DNA of 64,000 nucleotides from Heterocephalus glaber. Its lineage: Eukaryota > Chordata > Mammalia > Rodentia > Bathyergidae. This document shows positions 34,985 to 46,937 of the stretch, in pieces; position 1 is the stretch's first letter, and every line of letters begins with the position of its first letter. Location: contig NW_004624748.1 of assembly GCF_000247695.1 (NCBI RefSeq), positions 8,911,973-8,975,972 of the forward strand. Direction: 5' to 3'. The translations under genes and the position numbers were made by a program. The notes under the pieces were generated by a model, which worked only from the letters and a program-made list of their open reading frames with translations, ran no database searches and was not told where the DNA came from.

Positions 34985-35903
34985 GTGAGTTTCAAGATCT
35001 TTGCGTACCTAATCAGTTCTTGATGATTCACTCTATCGACTTTAAAACTGTGATCTCTCTATTGTTTCAGAACTATTATCCTACTTTGGTGTTATAACGC
35101 ATATAATAGCAGTACAAAGGCAGAAAAAGAAGTTTGTGCTGCATATTTCAACTTCCTCATTTTGTTTTCTCTCTAGAACTTTGCTGTATGATAGTTCTTT
35201 GGAAATTTATTACATTTGTAAAATTTTAAATTCCTCAATACTAAGATTAAAAAATTTAAATTTATGTTATTTTACACAAAAAATATTAAAAATGGGATCT
35301 TTAAGACTTAAGTGCCTGAGAAAATTACTTCTAAGAAATTGTTTGTTGACTTTTCATTTTTCAGGGGAAATCAAAATCAGATGATAATTGAGTCCTGGGA
35401 TGTATTCATGAAAATTAGCAAAATATCTGAGTCATTGTCTTAAAAAATAAGCATTTGTTTTCCACATCACAAATGTTCTATCAATGATCTCTGAAGATGT
35501 ATATAGACCAGAATTTGAAAAGTATCCTAATCTCTCCAGTAATCGAAACATCAGTACTATTAAGGAAATCTATTCTATCCTTTGGATAGTGCTGTGTTAA
35601 AAAGTTGTTTTGAAGAACAAACTGGAGACTTCCTTATGATTAATTCATTGGTATTTTATAACCCAAGCCAATATCTTTTGTACACAGTTACAGTAAAAGT
35701 AGCTATGTTGTTCCTTTGATAATTGGTTGAGTCGTTAATAAATCGCAGTATTTGCTTTCCTCATTGTTTGTGCAAGAGGCCTTCCTCTTGCTTCATAAAG
35801 TTAATACATTCCCTTGTACTGTATTCTAAATCTGATTTCCTCTACCTCAGCAGTCTGTTCATTTATTATATATTCTCTTCTCTATCTTTTACATCCATTT
35901 TCT

Positions 35904-35990
35904 TTTTTTTTTTTTTGGTACCAGAGATTATATACTCAGGACCTTGCACTTGCAAGGGAGGTACGGTGCCACTGAGCTAAATCCCTGGCC
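35904..35990 (-). mobile_element. ID SINE with TSD
   Basis: Antisense ID; flanks ACATCCATTTTCT and GCATCCATTTTCT. Confidence 0.88.
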
Positions 35991-36809
35991 TTGCATCCAT
36001 TTTCTCTTCTCATATTAGTTTTGGGTACCATCTTCCTCTATCCCCACTTACAAGCTAAATTCTTCAGAGTTCTGTATGTTACTATCTCTGCTCTTTTAAC
36101 TGATACTTACTGTGGTCTTCTGACCCACCTTTCTACAAAAACTGCTTTGCAAGTTGCTCTCACAACTTATCTTCTTTGCTGAATAAATGGAGATGTATTT
36201 GTCTTTGTTATATATGACCTTTCTGCAGCATTTGACACAACAGCTGTAGAAAACATACTTTGTATTGGCTTCTATCTATGACATTTTAGTTTTCTGTCTT
36301 CCTGTTCAAGCCCTTTTGTCTTATTTAGAGACTCCTTGTACTCTGGGTGATCGCTAAGACTTTATACTTGAATATCTTCTCAAAAGAATCTAAAGTGATT
36401 CTATTACATTCTATATATATTATATAGAAAATTTTCTTAAAGGTGAATATAAATGTCTTTAACAGTTTTACATATAAGACATCACATGGTGATTTCTTGT
36501 TTTCCTTTGATTAAAACTCACAAGTTTTAATTTTTGTGCATCTGTGATTTAAGTTATCTTTTGAAGGAATATTGACGTATGTTAGTCATCTCAAAGCATG
36601 AATAGTGAGATGAACTAGTTTAATAAACTTACCTTGTGCTTTGTCACTATAAAGTAAGTAGCATTTTTAGCTGAACTCAGGAAGAATTGTTATGTAGTAG
36701 TCTTTCTTCAGCTTCTTGGTTCTAGGGTATGTTTGTATTCTTTAAGGACCTCAAAAGAGCTCTCATCCTCCTATTCTTCCTCCTCCTCTTTTTAAATTTT
36801 TAAAAAAAT

Positions 36810-36950
36810 TTTTACTGTTTTTGAGTACTGGGGTTTAAACCCAGGGCCTTTGTACAAAGCCCTTTATTTTTTGAGACAGGGTCTTTCTGGTTTCTTACTT
36901 TAGTCTTCCAGACTGCTGGGATTATAAATGTATGCCACTATACTAGCTAA
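36810..36950 (-). mobile_element. ID-B1 composite SINE
   Basis: TTTGAGTACTGGGGTTTAAACC (ID) runs into TTTTTTGAGACAGGGTCTTTC (B1). Confidence 0.65.
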
Positions 36951-37981
36951 GAGCTTTTCTCTTTATGGATTATACTTTTCAATGATTATCAGGTTAGAAA
37001 TTGAATTTGAGAATTTGGAAAACTATTAAGTCAATAGTGGCAATAATAAATCTAATATATATTTTTATGAAAATTAATTGCTTTACAAGGCAAAAGAAAA
37101 TTTAAGAAGTAACAATGCTTTACATGTTTTTACAAGTTGTTTTAATATCTGATTTAATAACATAGCTAGATTTTCATATGCTTCATCACTGCTTCTGATT
37201 CAGTCTCTTAAAGATATATCTTCTGGAAAACTCAGCCATATAGTCAGTATAGAATTAGTAAACCACACAGATAATCTAATACTGTTATAAAAAGTTTTGA
37301 ACTTTGGAAACTCCAAAAGTTGTCTAAGGGACCCCCTAGGAATCCTTTCACCACTCTTTGGGAACCACTTGTATATGGGAATAGCTTCTAAGACTTGGTT
37401 GCTTACCTTTTGGCTACCACCTCTTTTTCTCCTTATTTTTTCTAGATGGAATCATGATCCCAGTGCCTCATTCATTTCTGTGTTAATTATTGTGAAATCT
37501 AGAACTTTTAATTAAACTCCAGATTGAAAGAGTTAGCATTCATCAACTGGACATCTCCATCTGAGTTTCATGTTAAGAGTACTACTTTCCTAGCTGGTCC
37601 CTAGGACTGAGTGTTGTCATTGATACTCCTTCCCTTCCACCTAGGTGTTTTCAGAGTTGACATTTCGACCTAGTAAATGCCTTTCAAAACCATCCATTTC
37701 TCTTAGTTTACTACTGATATTCTAGTTTTAAAAAACATGTTTATTGCTTGTGAATTATTTTACCAAAATAACTTCCTAATTCCATCAGTTGCTTAATGTT
37801 GTTCCTTAATTCATTTTCTACTCTAAAGCTAGAGTAAACTTAAAAAAAAATTTATTATTTATTACATAAAAATAAATTTCTGATAACTAAATGTAGAAGT
37901 TAAAGATACATGATAAACTAGAAGTAGTTGTATATGTAACCATTAGTAAATACAATATATAAAAACATGTAATCATATAAT

Positions 37982-38411
37982 TGAGCTGGAAAATGATTTC
38001 TGAGCAAATCAGGTTTTTCCTGTGGCTAGCTGACCCAACTGACAAAGAGCCATCCCCAGCTCATCCCCCCTCCCACACCTAACACATGTCCTCCTTCATT
38101 GTCCTTTGTTTTCAGGAATGTCTGTATCCAGTGTACTTTTCTATCAAATTGTGTAAACTAAATGTAACTTCCTCAACCAATGAACTGATGATAAATGCCT
38201 TGCTTTTGTATCCCCACCCCTCTTCCCCTAACCCATATAAACCCTGTTCACTGCCAGATCCGGGCTGACTGCTTTGTGGAGAAATTCCAGATCAGCCTGC
38301 CAGTGTAATAAACTTACCTCCAACCTCTGGGTGCGTTCTCAATTCTTCTTGGCCTGATCTTGCTCTACCACTAAGAGCTGCCACTCTGTGGACTGTAAGT
38401 CTGCCATCACA
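37982..38411 (+). mobile_element. Solo LTR with 4-bp TSD (ERV1-like)
   Basis: 430 bases starting TGAGCTGG and ending CCATCACA, flanked by TAAT at 37978-37981 and 38412-38415. Contains a TATAAA box at 38236-38241 and AATAAA at 38307-38312, about 70 bases apart, the U3-R layout of a retroviral LTR. A 4-base duplication fits class I (ERV1). No internal genes remain. Confidence 0.8.
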
Positions 38412-38444
38412 TAATGAGCTCCCCGAAATTCACAAGAGGGCAGT

Positions 38445-38540
38445 CCAGTTAGAAAACAGGCTAAAGATGTATGCATGTGAAACACAAATAGCCAATGAAT
38501 GCTTAACCTTACTGCACAGAAGGGCTAATAGAAAATAAAG
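38445..38540 (+). mobile_element. L1 ORF2-type fragment
   Basis: AAAACAGGCTAAAGATGTATG...ACAAATAGCCAATGAATGC resembles a conserved L1 ORF2 stretch; later 38630-38960 may be more of it. Confidence 0.5.
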
Positions 38541-38544
38541 ATAG

Positions 38545-38628
38545 GACTGGAAATACAGCTTAGTGATGGAATACTTGTCCTGTCATGCATGAAACTCTGG
38601 GTTTGAGACACTGCTCCATAAAAATACA
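38545..38628 (+). mobile_element. Diverged ID-like SINE
   Basis: GGACTGGAAATACAGCTTAG and GGGTTTGAGACACTGCTCC resemble ID A and B boxes. Confidence 0.5.
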
Positions 38629-39055
38629 GAATTTTTCACCAGTGTTTCATTAGTTTGGCAGAAATGAAAAATAGTCATGTCTTTAGGTGAAGTTTATATT
38701 GGTAAAGCTGTTTTGGAGTGCAGTTTGGTCATAGTTAAAATAGAAATTATACTTATCTTTGATCCAGCAAATGTAGTTTGAGAAACTGCCAAGAATACTT
38801 GCACTTGTGAACTATGGTTGGTATCAGAATGTTCATTGAAGTCCTTTTTCTAGAAGCAAAATGTTGAAAACAAACTGTCTTATCAAAATGAAAGAACTGC
38901 TCAAATAAGTTACAGAATATTCATACTATGAAATACTTTGCAGATGTTAAAATGAAGGTGATTGAGCTTTCTGTGTGACATGGAATGATCTTATTCATAA
39001 GGCATTGTTGTAGTTGTAGTTCTAGTTCTTGTATTAGTGAGAAAGCTATAAAGAT

Positions 39056-39362
39056 TTTTTAAAAATTAACTTTATTGATACATTTTAGGTATATATTATG
39101 ATCACATTCATCATTGGGAATTTGTACCTGTACATGATATATCTTAGTTCTTATTTTTTCCCCATTTCTCTGCCCTCCCTTCCACCCCTACACCCCTCCC
39201 TATTTACAAAAACTTTGTTTTTTCCTTTTCTCATATTTTTTTCTTTCCCTTCTTTCCTTTGCCCCACGCCCCCCACTTCCCCTTCCCCTTCCCCTTTGAA
39301 CCTTTCTTCCTATTTCACATTATCAGTTATACATTTTGGTCCTCATTTACACTTTCAGTTTT
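39056..39362 (-). mobile_element. L1 3'UTR, antisense
   Basis: TTAACTTTATTGATACATTT followed by long C/T tract and TTTACAAAAACTTTG, like 18338 and 48343. Confidence 0.65.
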
Positions 39363-39895
39363 AAAGATTTTTAATGCATGCAGCACTATCCTGTTAGCAG
39401 TGTTAGCACTACAGTGAAGATGGCAGTTGGAGGAAGATAAGAGGAATTTCGTATTTTACTTGTACCCATAACTGTTTAAAACTTTAATGGTGAGAATCAT
39501 AAATAAAAACAAATGGAAGCATTCAAATATAGTCTTTAATCCTTATATATAAGCTTTTTGTACATCTGTGGTTATTTTCATATAATAAATTTTCATATAA
39601 TAAGTACAGTTGTATTAAAGGGTATGAATGTTCCCAAGGCTTTTACCTATATTAACAAATGATTTCACAGGATAAAGGTACTAGTTTACATTGTTACCAC
39701 TAAGGAATGAACTTGTCCTTTCTCTGAACCTTAGGGAACAATTACTACCATAATTAGAAAAAAAATGTCTCCATAGTACATTATATACTATTTATATTTT
39801 TCTCACTTATGGATTGCTTTTCATGTCTTTTGCTCATTTTTCTGTCAGTTAGTAAGAATTCTTTATTTATTTGTCAACCATTCCTTATTTGTTAC

Positions 39896-39988
39896 TTTTT
39901 TTTTTTTTTTTTTTGGTACCAGGGATCGAACTCAGGTCCTTGTGCTTGCAAGGCAAGCGATAGAACCACTGAGGCAAATCCCCGGCCC
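39896..39988 (-). mobile_element. ID SINE
   Basis: T17, GGTACCAGGGATCGAACTC, ends CAAATCCCCGGCCC. Confidence 0.92.
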
Positions 39989-40132
39989 CAATATGTTTTT
40001 CTGTTATACATTTTATACATTTTTAAAATCTCTCGTTAAATTTCATTATACTAAATGTTTTTCCAATGTTAGAATCATTTTGATGAATCACTATTCATAA
40101 AGTAATTTTAGAAATAATTTCTAGCTGAGATG

Positions 40133-40290
40133 GTGTTCCACCACTGAGATACATCCCCAATCCTTTTTATTTTTTTATTTTGAGACAGTCTCACTGAGTT
40201 GTCCTTGCAAGGGTCATGCTTGAAACCTTCCTGCTTCAGCCTACTTGGTACTCAGATTATAGACATGTGCCACCATCCCCAACTCTGTAT
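40133..40290 (-). mobile_element. ID-B1 composite SINE
   Basis: CCACTGAGATACATCCCCAA (ID) then TTTGAGACAGTCTCACTGAG (B1). Confidence 0.65.
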
Positions 40291-40591
40291 TTTGGGCCTG
40301 TTTCTTCTTTCATAGAGTAGAAAAACATCTGAGTTTTTATTAAAACAAATATGAATAAAATAAGTACTTTCAGAGTAAGAATTCAAGTGCTTTTCCTCAT
40401 AGCAAAGTATGTTGCCTGTAGTACATTGACTTTGACATATATTTTATCTGCTCAGGCTTCTCTCTTGATTTGGTAGTTGGAAACTTAGACTGAAAGCCAT
40501 CTTCTCATTTCTCATATTTGTTCTGTGTTGATGATATTTCCAGATAGCAGTTTTTAGATGGCTTTAGCATTACTTATGACACCTTCAAAGA

Positions 40592-40676
40592 ATTTTTTTT
40601 TTTTTTAACCAGGAATTGAACTTAGGACCTTGCAATTGCCAGGCAGGCGCAGTGCTACTGAGCTACATTCCTAGCC
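40592..40676 (-). mobile_element. ID SINE with 13-bp TSD
   Basis: Antisense ID; TGACACCTTCAAA at 40577-40589 and 40677-40689. Confidence 0.9.
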
Positions 40677-41071
40677 TGACACCTTCAAAATTATTCTTTC
40701 TTTTGTTTTACTCAGATGTTTGGTGATAGAATTTTATTTAAGAACAATCAAGTCAGGTCATTGAGTCATTTTATTCACTGAAGTAAAGTGTCTCAGTGGA
40801 GTACAAAATAGTAACCAGAGACAGCTATTCATTTAGTAATTGTTTTCTGATTGAATAATATGATTCAGTCTTTTTTATAGTTTATTAAGATACTGTCCAG
40901 CATAAGATGAGTAATCAAGTTTGATCACACAGATAATGAATGTATAGTTACTCAGTCCCCAAGTGTGAATGGATAGTTGCGTTCTACTGCATTTGAGGTA
41001 TACCCGATGATGGTGTCTGTTTTCTTGTTCTTTAATCAATTAAATAGGACTGCTTGTCTTTATTATTTTCC

Positions 41072-41175
41072 TTTTTTTTTGTTTGTTTTTGTTTTGGTTT
41101 TGGTACCAGGGATTGAACTTGGGACCTTGTGCTTGCAAGGCAGCCTCCAGAACCACTGAGCTAAATCCCCGGCCC
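41072..41175 (-). mobile_element. ID SINE
   Basis: Antisense ID from the T/G-rich tail and GGTACCAGGGATTGAAC to CTAAATCCCCGGCCC. Confidence 0.9.
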
Positions 41176-41212
41176 CTCTTTATTGTTTTTTAGTTTCTTC
41201 ATTTTCTTTCTT

Positions 41213-41273
41213 TCTTTCTTTTTTTTTTTTTTCTGGTACCGGGGATCGAACTTGGGTCCTTGAGCTTGCGCAG
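41213..41273 (-). mobile_element. 5'-truncated ID SINE with TSD
   Basis: T-run, GGTACCGGGGATCGAAC, stops at GCTTGCG. AGTTTCTTCATTTTCTT at 41192-41208 and 41274-41290. Confidence 0.9.
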
Positions 41274-41642
41274 AGTTTCTTCATTTTCTTTACCTCAGTT
41301 AAGAAATATATAAAGTACTGAAAGTGTAGCTTGACAAGGCACCTCAGTTTGTGATCAGTCAAGCCCAGCATGGCCATTAGTTAGAATAGAAGTCAGTCAG
41401 TTCCTTTCTCTAGGCTTCTTGGCATTTATGTTACATGCAGATGAGGGGTTGAATGCCAGTAGCCACAGGTTACATATGTTGTAATAAAATGGATCTTCAT
41501 ACTGCTCTTCCTTCTCCTCTTTCCCTCTTCCCCTTCTTTATCAGCCTTCCTACCATTTTCATCAGAAACGATTGGATATAAGATGGCATCAGATCCATTG
41601 AGATGGATAGTTCTAATCGCTTTTTCTTCTTTCCTTTTTGCT

Positions 41643-41766
41643 TTTTTGAGACAAGGTATTACTACTTAGTTCAGGCTGGCCTTGAACTCATTGTGTAGCT
41701 CAGGCTGGCATTGAACTTGTGTGAATCTGAGTGCTGGGATTACAGGCATGTGCTGCTATGCCCAGC
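41643..41766 (-). mobile_element. B1 SINE
   Basis: TTTTTTGAGACAAGGTATTAC to GGCATGTGCTGCTATGCCCA. Confidence 0.85.
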
Positions 41767-42011
41767 CTAATTTGAAGAAATAATATGTCAATGGAAATGA
41801 ATATATTAAAACTCCTTGAGAAATTAGTATATGTGTATGCATTAGTATTAATTCTAGCTTTAGATATAAATCATTCATATTGCAGTGACAGAAATTATGT
41901 TGCACACCTAATATAACCTCACTTTATTGATGAATCTCCAAGTAAATCAAGGAAATGATTACATCTTATGCAGCATGAAATATTACAGGCTTTTTGATAT
42001 CTCCCTCCCTT

Positions 42012-42098
42012 CCTCACTTTGTAGTACTGGGTGTCACACCCAGGGCCTTGAACATGCATCAGAAAGTGCAACTGCCACTGAAGCTACATCTCCAGCCC
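42012..42098 (-). mobile_element. Diverged ID-like SINE
   Basis: AGTACTGGGTGTCACACCC to CCACTGAAGCTACATCTCC; old copy. Confidence 0.6.
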
Positions 42099-42380
42099 TA
42101 ATTGCAACTTTTAAAATCTCAGGTTCTGGCCAAAAGCCACCTTCAAACAGCTCCTGAATCACTTTCAGAAAACTCATGATCCTTAAAAATGCATGGCTTT
42201 TCATAAAGAAGCCAACCATAGTGATTGAATTCTTTATAGACAAAATATTTCTTTTATTTTTCAAAGGCATGTTATTCTAATTAAAGTCTTCCATTTAAAT
42301 TTGTGTATAAAATTAATAGAAAAATAATTTTGTGTAGATCATTATAATTTCTGACAAGCAATGGAATTTTTATTTTAAAG

Positions 42381-42520
42381 ATTCTGACAATGGAGATATT
42401 AATTATGATTATGTTCATGAATTGTCATTGGAAATGAAGCGTCAGAAGATACAGAGAGAATTAATGAAGTTGGAACAAGAAAATTTGGAGAAGAGAGAAG
42501 AAATTATCATTAAAAAGGAG
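42381..42520 (+). CDS. ZC3H13: ZC3H13 coding exon 5, coiled-coil helix
   Basis: Residues 150-196, completing Asp150, then SDNGDINYDYVHELSLEMKR and a Lys/Glu-rich helix to IIIKKE. The second half (about 167-196) has the charge and leucine spacing of a coiled coil, a likely protein-contact segment in this scaffold. The donor is GAG|GTATCC, weak after the first four bases. Confidence 0.96.
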
Positions 42521-43051
42521 GTATCCTATTTATTGCAATAAATATGTTAGTAATTAGTATCAGTGTGGAAATTGATCAGAAATCAGTTGATACCTGCATC
42601 TTAAATTATACTAGAATACTGATACATTGATCAACTAACATTATTAGATAATAGGAAGTCTGTTGTTGAATAAAACTGAAGCCCTGTTGCCTAGAATCAG
42701 CAGCTACTATGGGGTTTGAGTCAATGTGTCTGGTTCAGGCCCATGCTATTACTAAAATGTCTTGTTCACCTTTCTAAGGTGTAGAAGTCAAAATTCATTT
42801 AAATATAATTTGTGATTTTTTTGGAGATTTTGAAATTTTATAATTTTTAATTTACTTTCTTCATACTACTGTATGTTAGGGTAACTATCTTCCTGGTTAG
42901 AAGCAGGAGTTAAACTATTGTCAACAGATGGTGACTATAGTACTATTTGATTTTTAATTTGAGGATTTGTTTTTCATGATTTTAAAGATGTATGCTGTGT
43001 TACACCATGAGTGAAGGAGTTTGTGAATTGACTACTGAATTCTTTTGAAAG
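42521..43051 (+). other. ZC3H13: ZC3H13 intron 6
   Basis: Short intron of 531 bases with a weak GTATCC donor and a GAAAG acceptor lacking a strong pyrimidine tract. No repeats recognised. Confidence 0.85.
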
Positions 43052-43209
43052 GTCTCGCCAGAAGTGATTAGATCAAAATTGTCTCCATCACCTTCTCTAA
43101 GAAAGTCTAGCAAATCTCCAAAGCGAAAATCAAGCCCCAAGTCCTCTTCAGCTAGCAAGAAAGATAGGAAGACATCTGCAGTGTCTTCGCCCCTGTTGGA
43201 CCAGCAGAG
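43052..43209 (+). CDS. ZC3H13: ZC3H13 coding exon 6, Ser/Lys-rich
   Basis: Residues 197-248 plus two bases of Arg249: VSPEVIRSKLSPSPSLRKSS ... SSPLLDQQR. Dense SP and SK motifs, likely disordered, with basic clusters (KSPKRK, KKDRK) that could act in nuclear import; that role is inferred. Donor AGAG|GTCAGT. Confidence 0.96.
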
Positions 43210-43301
43210 GTCAGTAGGGTGATAGTGCCAGAAGGTACCTTTTTTCTCAAAGGATACTAAAAAAGAAGTACTCTCTAGTTGATTATAGAAGGGCATTTTT
43301 A

Positions 43302-43379
43302 GGGCTGGGGGTGTAGCTCAGCGGTGCAGTGCCTGCATGGCGAGTGCGAGGCCCTGAGTTCGATTTCCGGTACCAAAAG
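43302..43379 (+). mobile_element. ID SINE, closest to tRNA-Ala
   Basis: GGGGGTGTAGCTCAGCGG and GAGGCCCTGAGTTCGATTTC; flanked by GCATTTTTAG / ACATTTTTAG. Confidence 0.88.
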
Positions 43380-43983
43380 ACATTTTTAGTATAGTTAATA
43401 TTTACTGTTTTTTTCTTCTTAAACAAAAAGTTAAAACTATAGAGAACAGTATATGTAGCAAATCCAGACATACTTCAGAGCTTTTTAGTTTTTAAGAAAA
43501 AATAATAGATATATTTCTTGTTCTTTTCTCTTGAATTTGGTATTTATATGTGTGCTTGAATATTTATACTTTCATTAATATGCATTGTTTTACAAAATAT
43601 ATTGCTCTCATCTAGTTATAATACAAATATATAACGTTCCTTGTACAACTTGCTTTTTCATTTAATATTTTTTATATTTCTTGATAGTGATACAAATATA
43701 GCCTTAGTTCATTAATATTTATGTTACATATTTTACTTTTCTGTTGTTGAACTTTATGTTGTTTTTGTTATTAGCTAGTATAATTTATACATAATATACA
43801 TTCTTACCTCTTTGTGTACATGATCAAGATTAGTTTTTATAGTATATCCCTAGAAGCTGAGTATGTTATTTAGAAATTTTATAGTAACTACCTGAAGAAA
43901 TAAAAATAGGAATGATGAAATATAATTACATTGAAGAAGAAAGAATAGGACAATAAACATGTTTTCATTTAATGCCACTGTAC

Positions 43984-44158
43984 TACAGTGGTACCTTGTT
44001 TCACGACCTTGATTCATTCCATGATTCCATGAACCAAATCAAATTGAATGGTTAGGTTTACTTGACCTTATGGGGAAATTTGATTCAGTTCTTGTCTAGT
44101 TTGATTCACTATCAGAATCATGGAGAAAATTGAATTTGTGAACTGAAGTAACACTGTA
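43984..44158. mobile_element. Tc1/mariner-type MITE with TA target
   Basis: TACAGTGGTACCTTGTTTCAC at left; the inverse of TGAACTGAAGTAACACTGTA at right. TA at each edge, palindromic interior. Confidence 0.75.
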
Positions 44159-45585
44159 TTTAAATTTTAATTAAAGTGCATACACCAATTTTTTTTTTTT
44201 CTAATAACTAAAACCTCCCCAACATTTGATCAGTTAGCAGACCCTCTGTATCTGAACCTATAATGAAACTCATCTCCTTTCTGGTTTCTAGAGACACTTA
44301 GCATAATTCAGACTCTATTTACTCTGCCTAGATTATTCTATCATTCTAATTGTACTTACTTTATATAGTGTCCAACCCGGTACAAACATACACATTTTCA
44401 TTTAGCTCCCCTAGTTGCTCTTACAGTTGCTGTCAGAGAAATCTTAACAGAACAGTTCTCATTAACGAGTTATGCCTTTGTAAAACTCTGGTTTTCTATC
44501 TTGTAGAATGAAATTCCTATTTCTCAGAATGACATTCAGACTTTGATCTTTTCTGTCTTGTCAGTATTTTTGTTCAATTTTCCTCCTGTCTGCTGTCTTC
44601 TACACTCAGTCCATCAATCTCTAACTTAAATTTTAAGTTTTCCATTAAGTTTTCCCATTTTTCCTTATAGAACATAATTTTTGTTCCTTTTGTGTACCTA
44701 TCAGATTTTGTTTATACCTTCTTATTAATATTAATTGCCTTTTACAGTATATTTCAGCTATGACATATATGTTTTACAACCTCTGTTAGATTAAGCTCCT
44801 TGAAAATTGGGATCTTGATGGTTCCTTGTTCGTCTTCCCACAGTGCCTACTTTGCATAGAGATTTGGATTGTAATTAATAAGGCATTCAGTAAAGCTGAC
44901 TTGAACTTTCCTTTGTTCCTGGGATTTAGTAAATATTGCAAAGGCATGTGGAGGAAGTTGAACCAAGTGATATGATCCACTTGCTATCTGCTTGCCTAAC
45001 TAATTATATAACTTTACTTCAGTTCTATTCATTTCTCCAATAAACTGTATATCAGAAATACCTTATCTTCATTTTCTTATCCTTTCTATTTATGACATCT
45101 TTGAAATTTAATCTCTTTACAGAAAGTTTTAATAACTGTTTAGATGACAGTTTCATCCTCTTTTTGTAATACTATCTCACTTTCTGCTTTATTAGTAACT
45201 CATCCTTTGATAAATATTTGGCCAATTGATTTAACTATATTTCCTGTATTCTATTTTGTAGTTGACTTTAAGATGATGTATTAGTTTAATAATTAAATGG
45301 AAAGACCTGAAAAACAATACCTTGCATACACAAAGAAAACATTAAGTATAGTGGTTTGTTATGCAGGTCATATTGACTAGAGTATGTCAGATAATGAACT
45401 TCTAATTTCATTGGTGGTCATACATTAAGCTGTTTGAAGATATATTAACCACAAGTATTAGAATTTCGGTTAAAATTCAGTGGAGTCTTTCAGCCAGGGC
45501 TAGTAAGTCAACTGAAGTGACAGGCAAGTAAATACACTCTTTTGGGGGATGTGGTTTCATAAGGGTTTATTTTTTTAAGATTTTT

Positions 45586-45770
45586 TTTTTTTTATTGGAG
45601 CATGTGTGCAGTATGTAATGTTTACATTCCTTGTGGGGAATTGGTACATGTTCATAATACATCTTAATTTCTTTTTTTATCCCCTTTCCCTTCCCTCCTT
45701 CCCCTCCTACATCTCGTGATCCACTTCCTTTTTTTGTACATGTTTGCAGTACATAATGTTTAAGAGTGGC
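45586..45770 (-). mobile_element. L1 3'UTR fragment, antisense
   Basis: ATTGGAGCATGTGTGCAGTA...pyrimidine tract...GTACATGTTTGCAGTACATAA resembles the L1 end at 57628. Confidence 0.55.
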
Positions 45771-46199
45771 CTAGTCTTAAGTAGGATATCATATTGATTG
45801 GATGGATACAATTACTGACAAACTAAAACTTGCACTGCTCCCTAAAAGCTGGCATTTCTCCTTGACATTCTTTTTTATCTTAAAAATTTTTGATAGAGTT
45901 GCCAAGTATTGACTATTTTTGTTTGAAATGGAAAAAGTTTTAGAAATATAGATATTACCAGTTGGATGCATAAAAAGATACCACATAAATAGGCAGTTAG
46001 ATGTATGGCTAATGTTGGTGTAAGGTAAAGATGAAAAATAGATTGGGTCTTAATATTTAAAAAATTTTTTACTTAAGTAGGTGACCCTGTATGTGATAAG
46101 AAACAAGGATAAGGACCAAGATGGCTAAATTTTCTGAATGCTAATTGTGACTTGGATGCTTTTATCTTTTTTAAATCTTTCAGCAATTTTGAGGACGAT

Positions 46200-46297
46200 A
46201 CTATCCATTTTTTGTGTGTATGTGGTAGCGGGAATCGAACTCGGGACCTTGTGCTTGCGAGGCAGGCGCTGGAACCACTGAGCTAAATCCCCGGCCC
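46200..46297 (-). mobile_element. ID SINE
   Basis: GCGGGAATCGAACTCGGGAC to CTAAATCCCCGGCCC; CTATCCATT / ATATCCATT flanks. Confidence 0.9.
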
Positions 46298-46937
46298 ATA
46301 TCCATTATGTTTTTATATTTAAGGAATCTTGTGACTTAAGAACTTAATAGAAAGTAAGTTTTAGGATGTAGGCTTAAATCTTCATCTATAAATATTAATA
46401 GTAAAATGAATGAATTTTGAAAATTCATTAGATATATGAAAAGAAAGAGCTGCTTAAAAAACCAGTACTGACTGAACATTTAGCAGATGGCTTACACAGA
46501 AGTGTTAAAATGGAAACCAGGAACAAATTTAAGTATAAATTCAGGCATAAATTTGTTATGGTTTGCAAGGATATTGATGTTATGAGAGCTGTAGATCTTG
46601 AACCAAAAAAAAATCTGTAAACAAGGACATTTAGGGAAAAAAATTTCAAGTGGAAATAGAATAATGAGATTACCAAATTTAGAATTATTAGAATGGTTGC
46701 TACTTAAAAGAAAAATTACTGTACTAAATTTGAAGGCAAGTTTATGATATTGCATTATATAAGAGAGATGGGAATGACAGAAGAATTTGACATAGGAGAT
46801 CCAAGAGATGCGGTAACTGTATAAGAGAACTTTAAAGAGATGTGTGTCATAAAGTGATGAAATAAAAATAGATCTAGCTGAGTAAAAAATGTGAAATTTC
46901 AGATTGGAGCAGTTTATGAATGCTTGCTGGCAAAGGT

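Larger units (their letters stand above)
34985..42380 (+). other. ZC3H13: ZC3H13 intron 5
   Basis: Intron of about 7.4 kb holding a solo LTR at 37982, L1 pieces near 38445 and 39056, and many ID and ID-B1 SINEs. Positions 34990-35900, 36000-36800 and 36960-37980 are AT-rich with no feature I can support; the longer reading frames there have no protein resemblance. Confidence 0.85.

Noticed and set aside
39098..39364. Proline/serine-rich 88-codon sense frame
   Set aside because: Encoded by the antisense L1 polypurine tract; an artefact of C/T-rich sequence.
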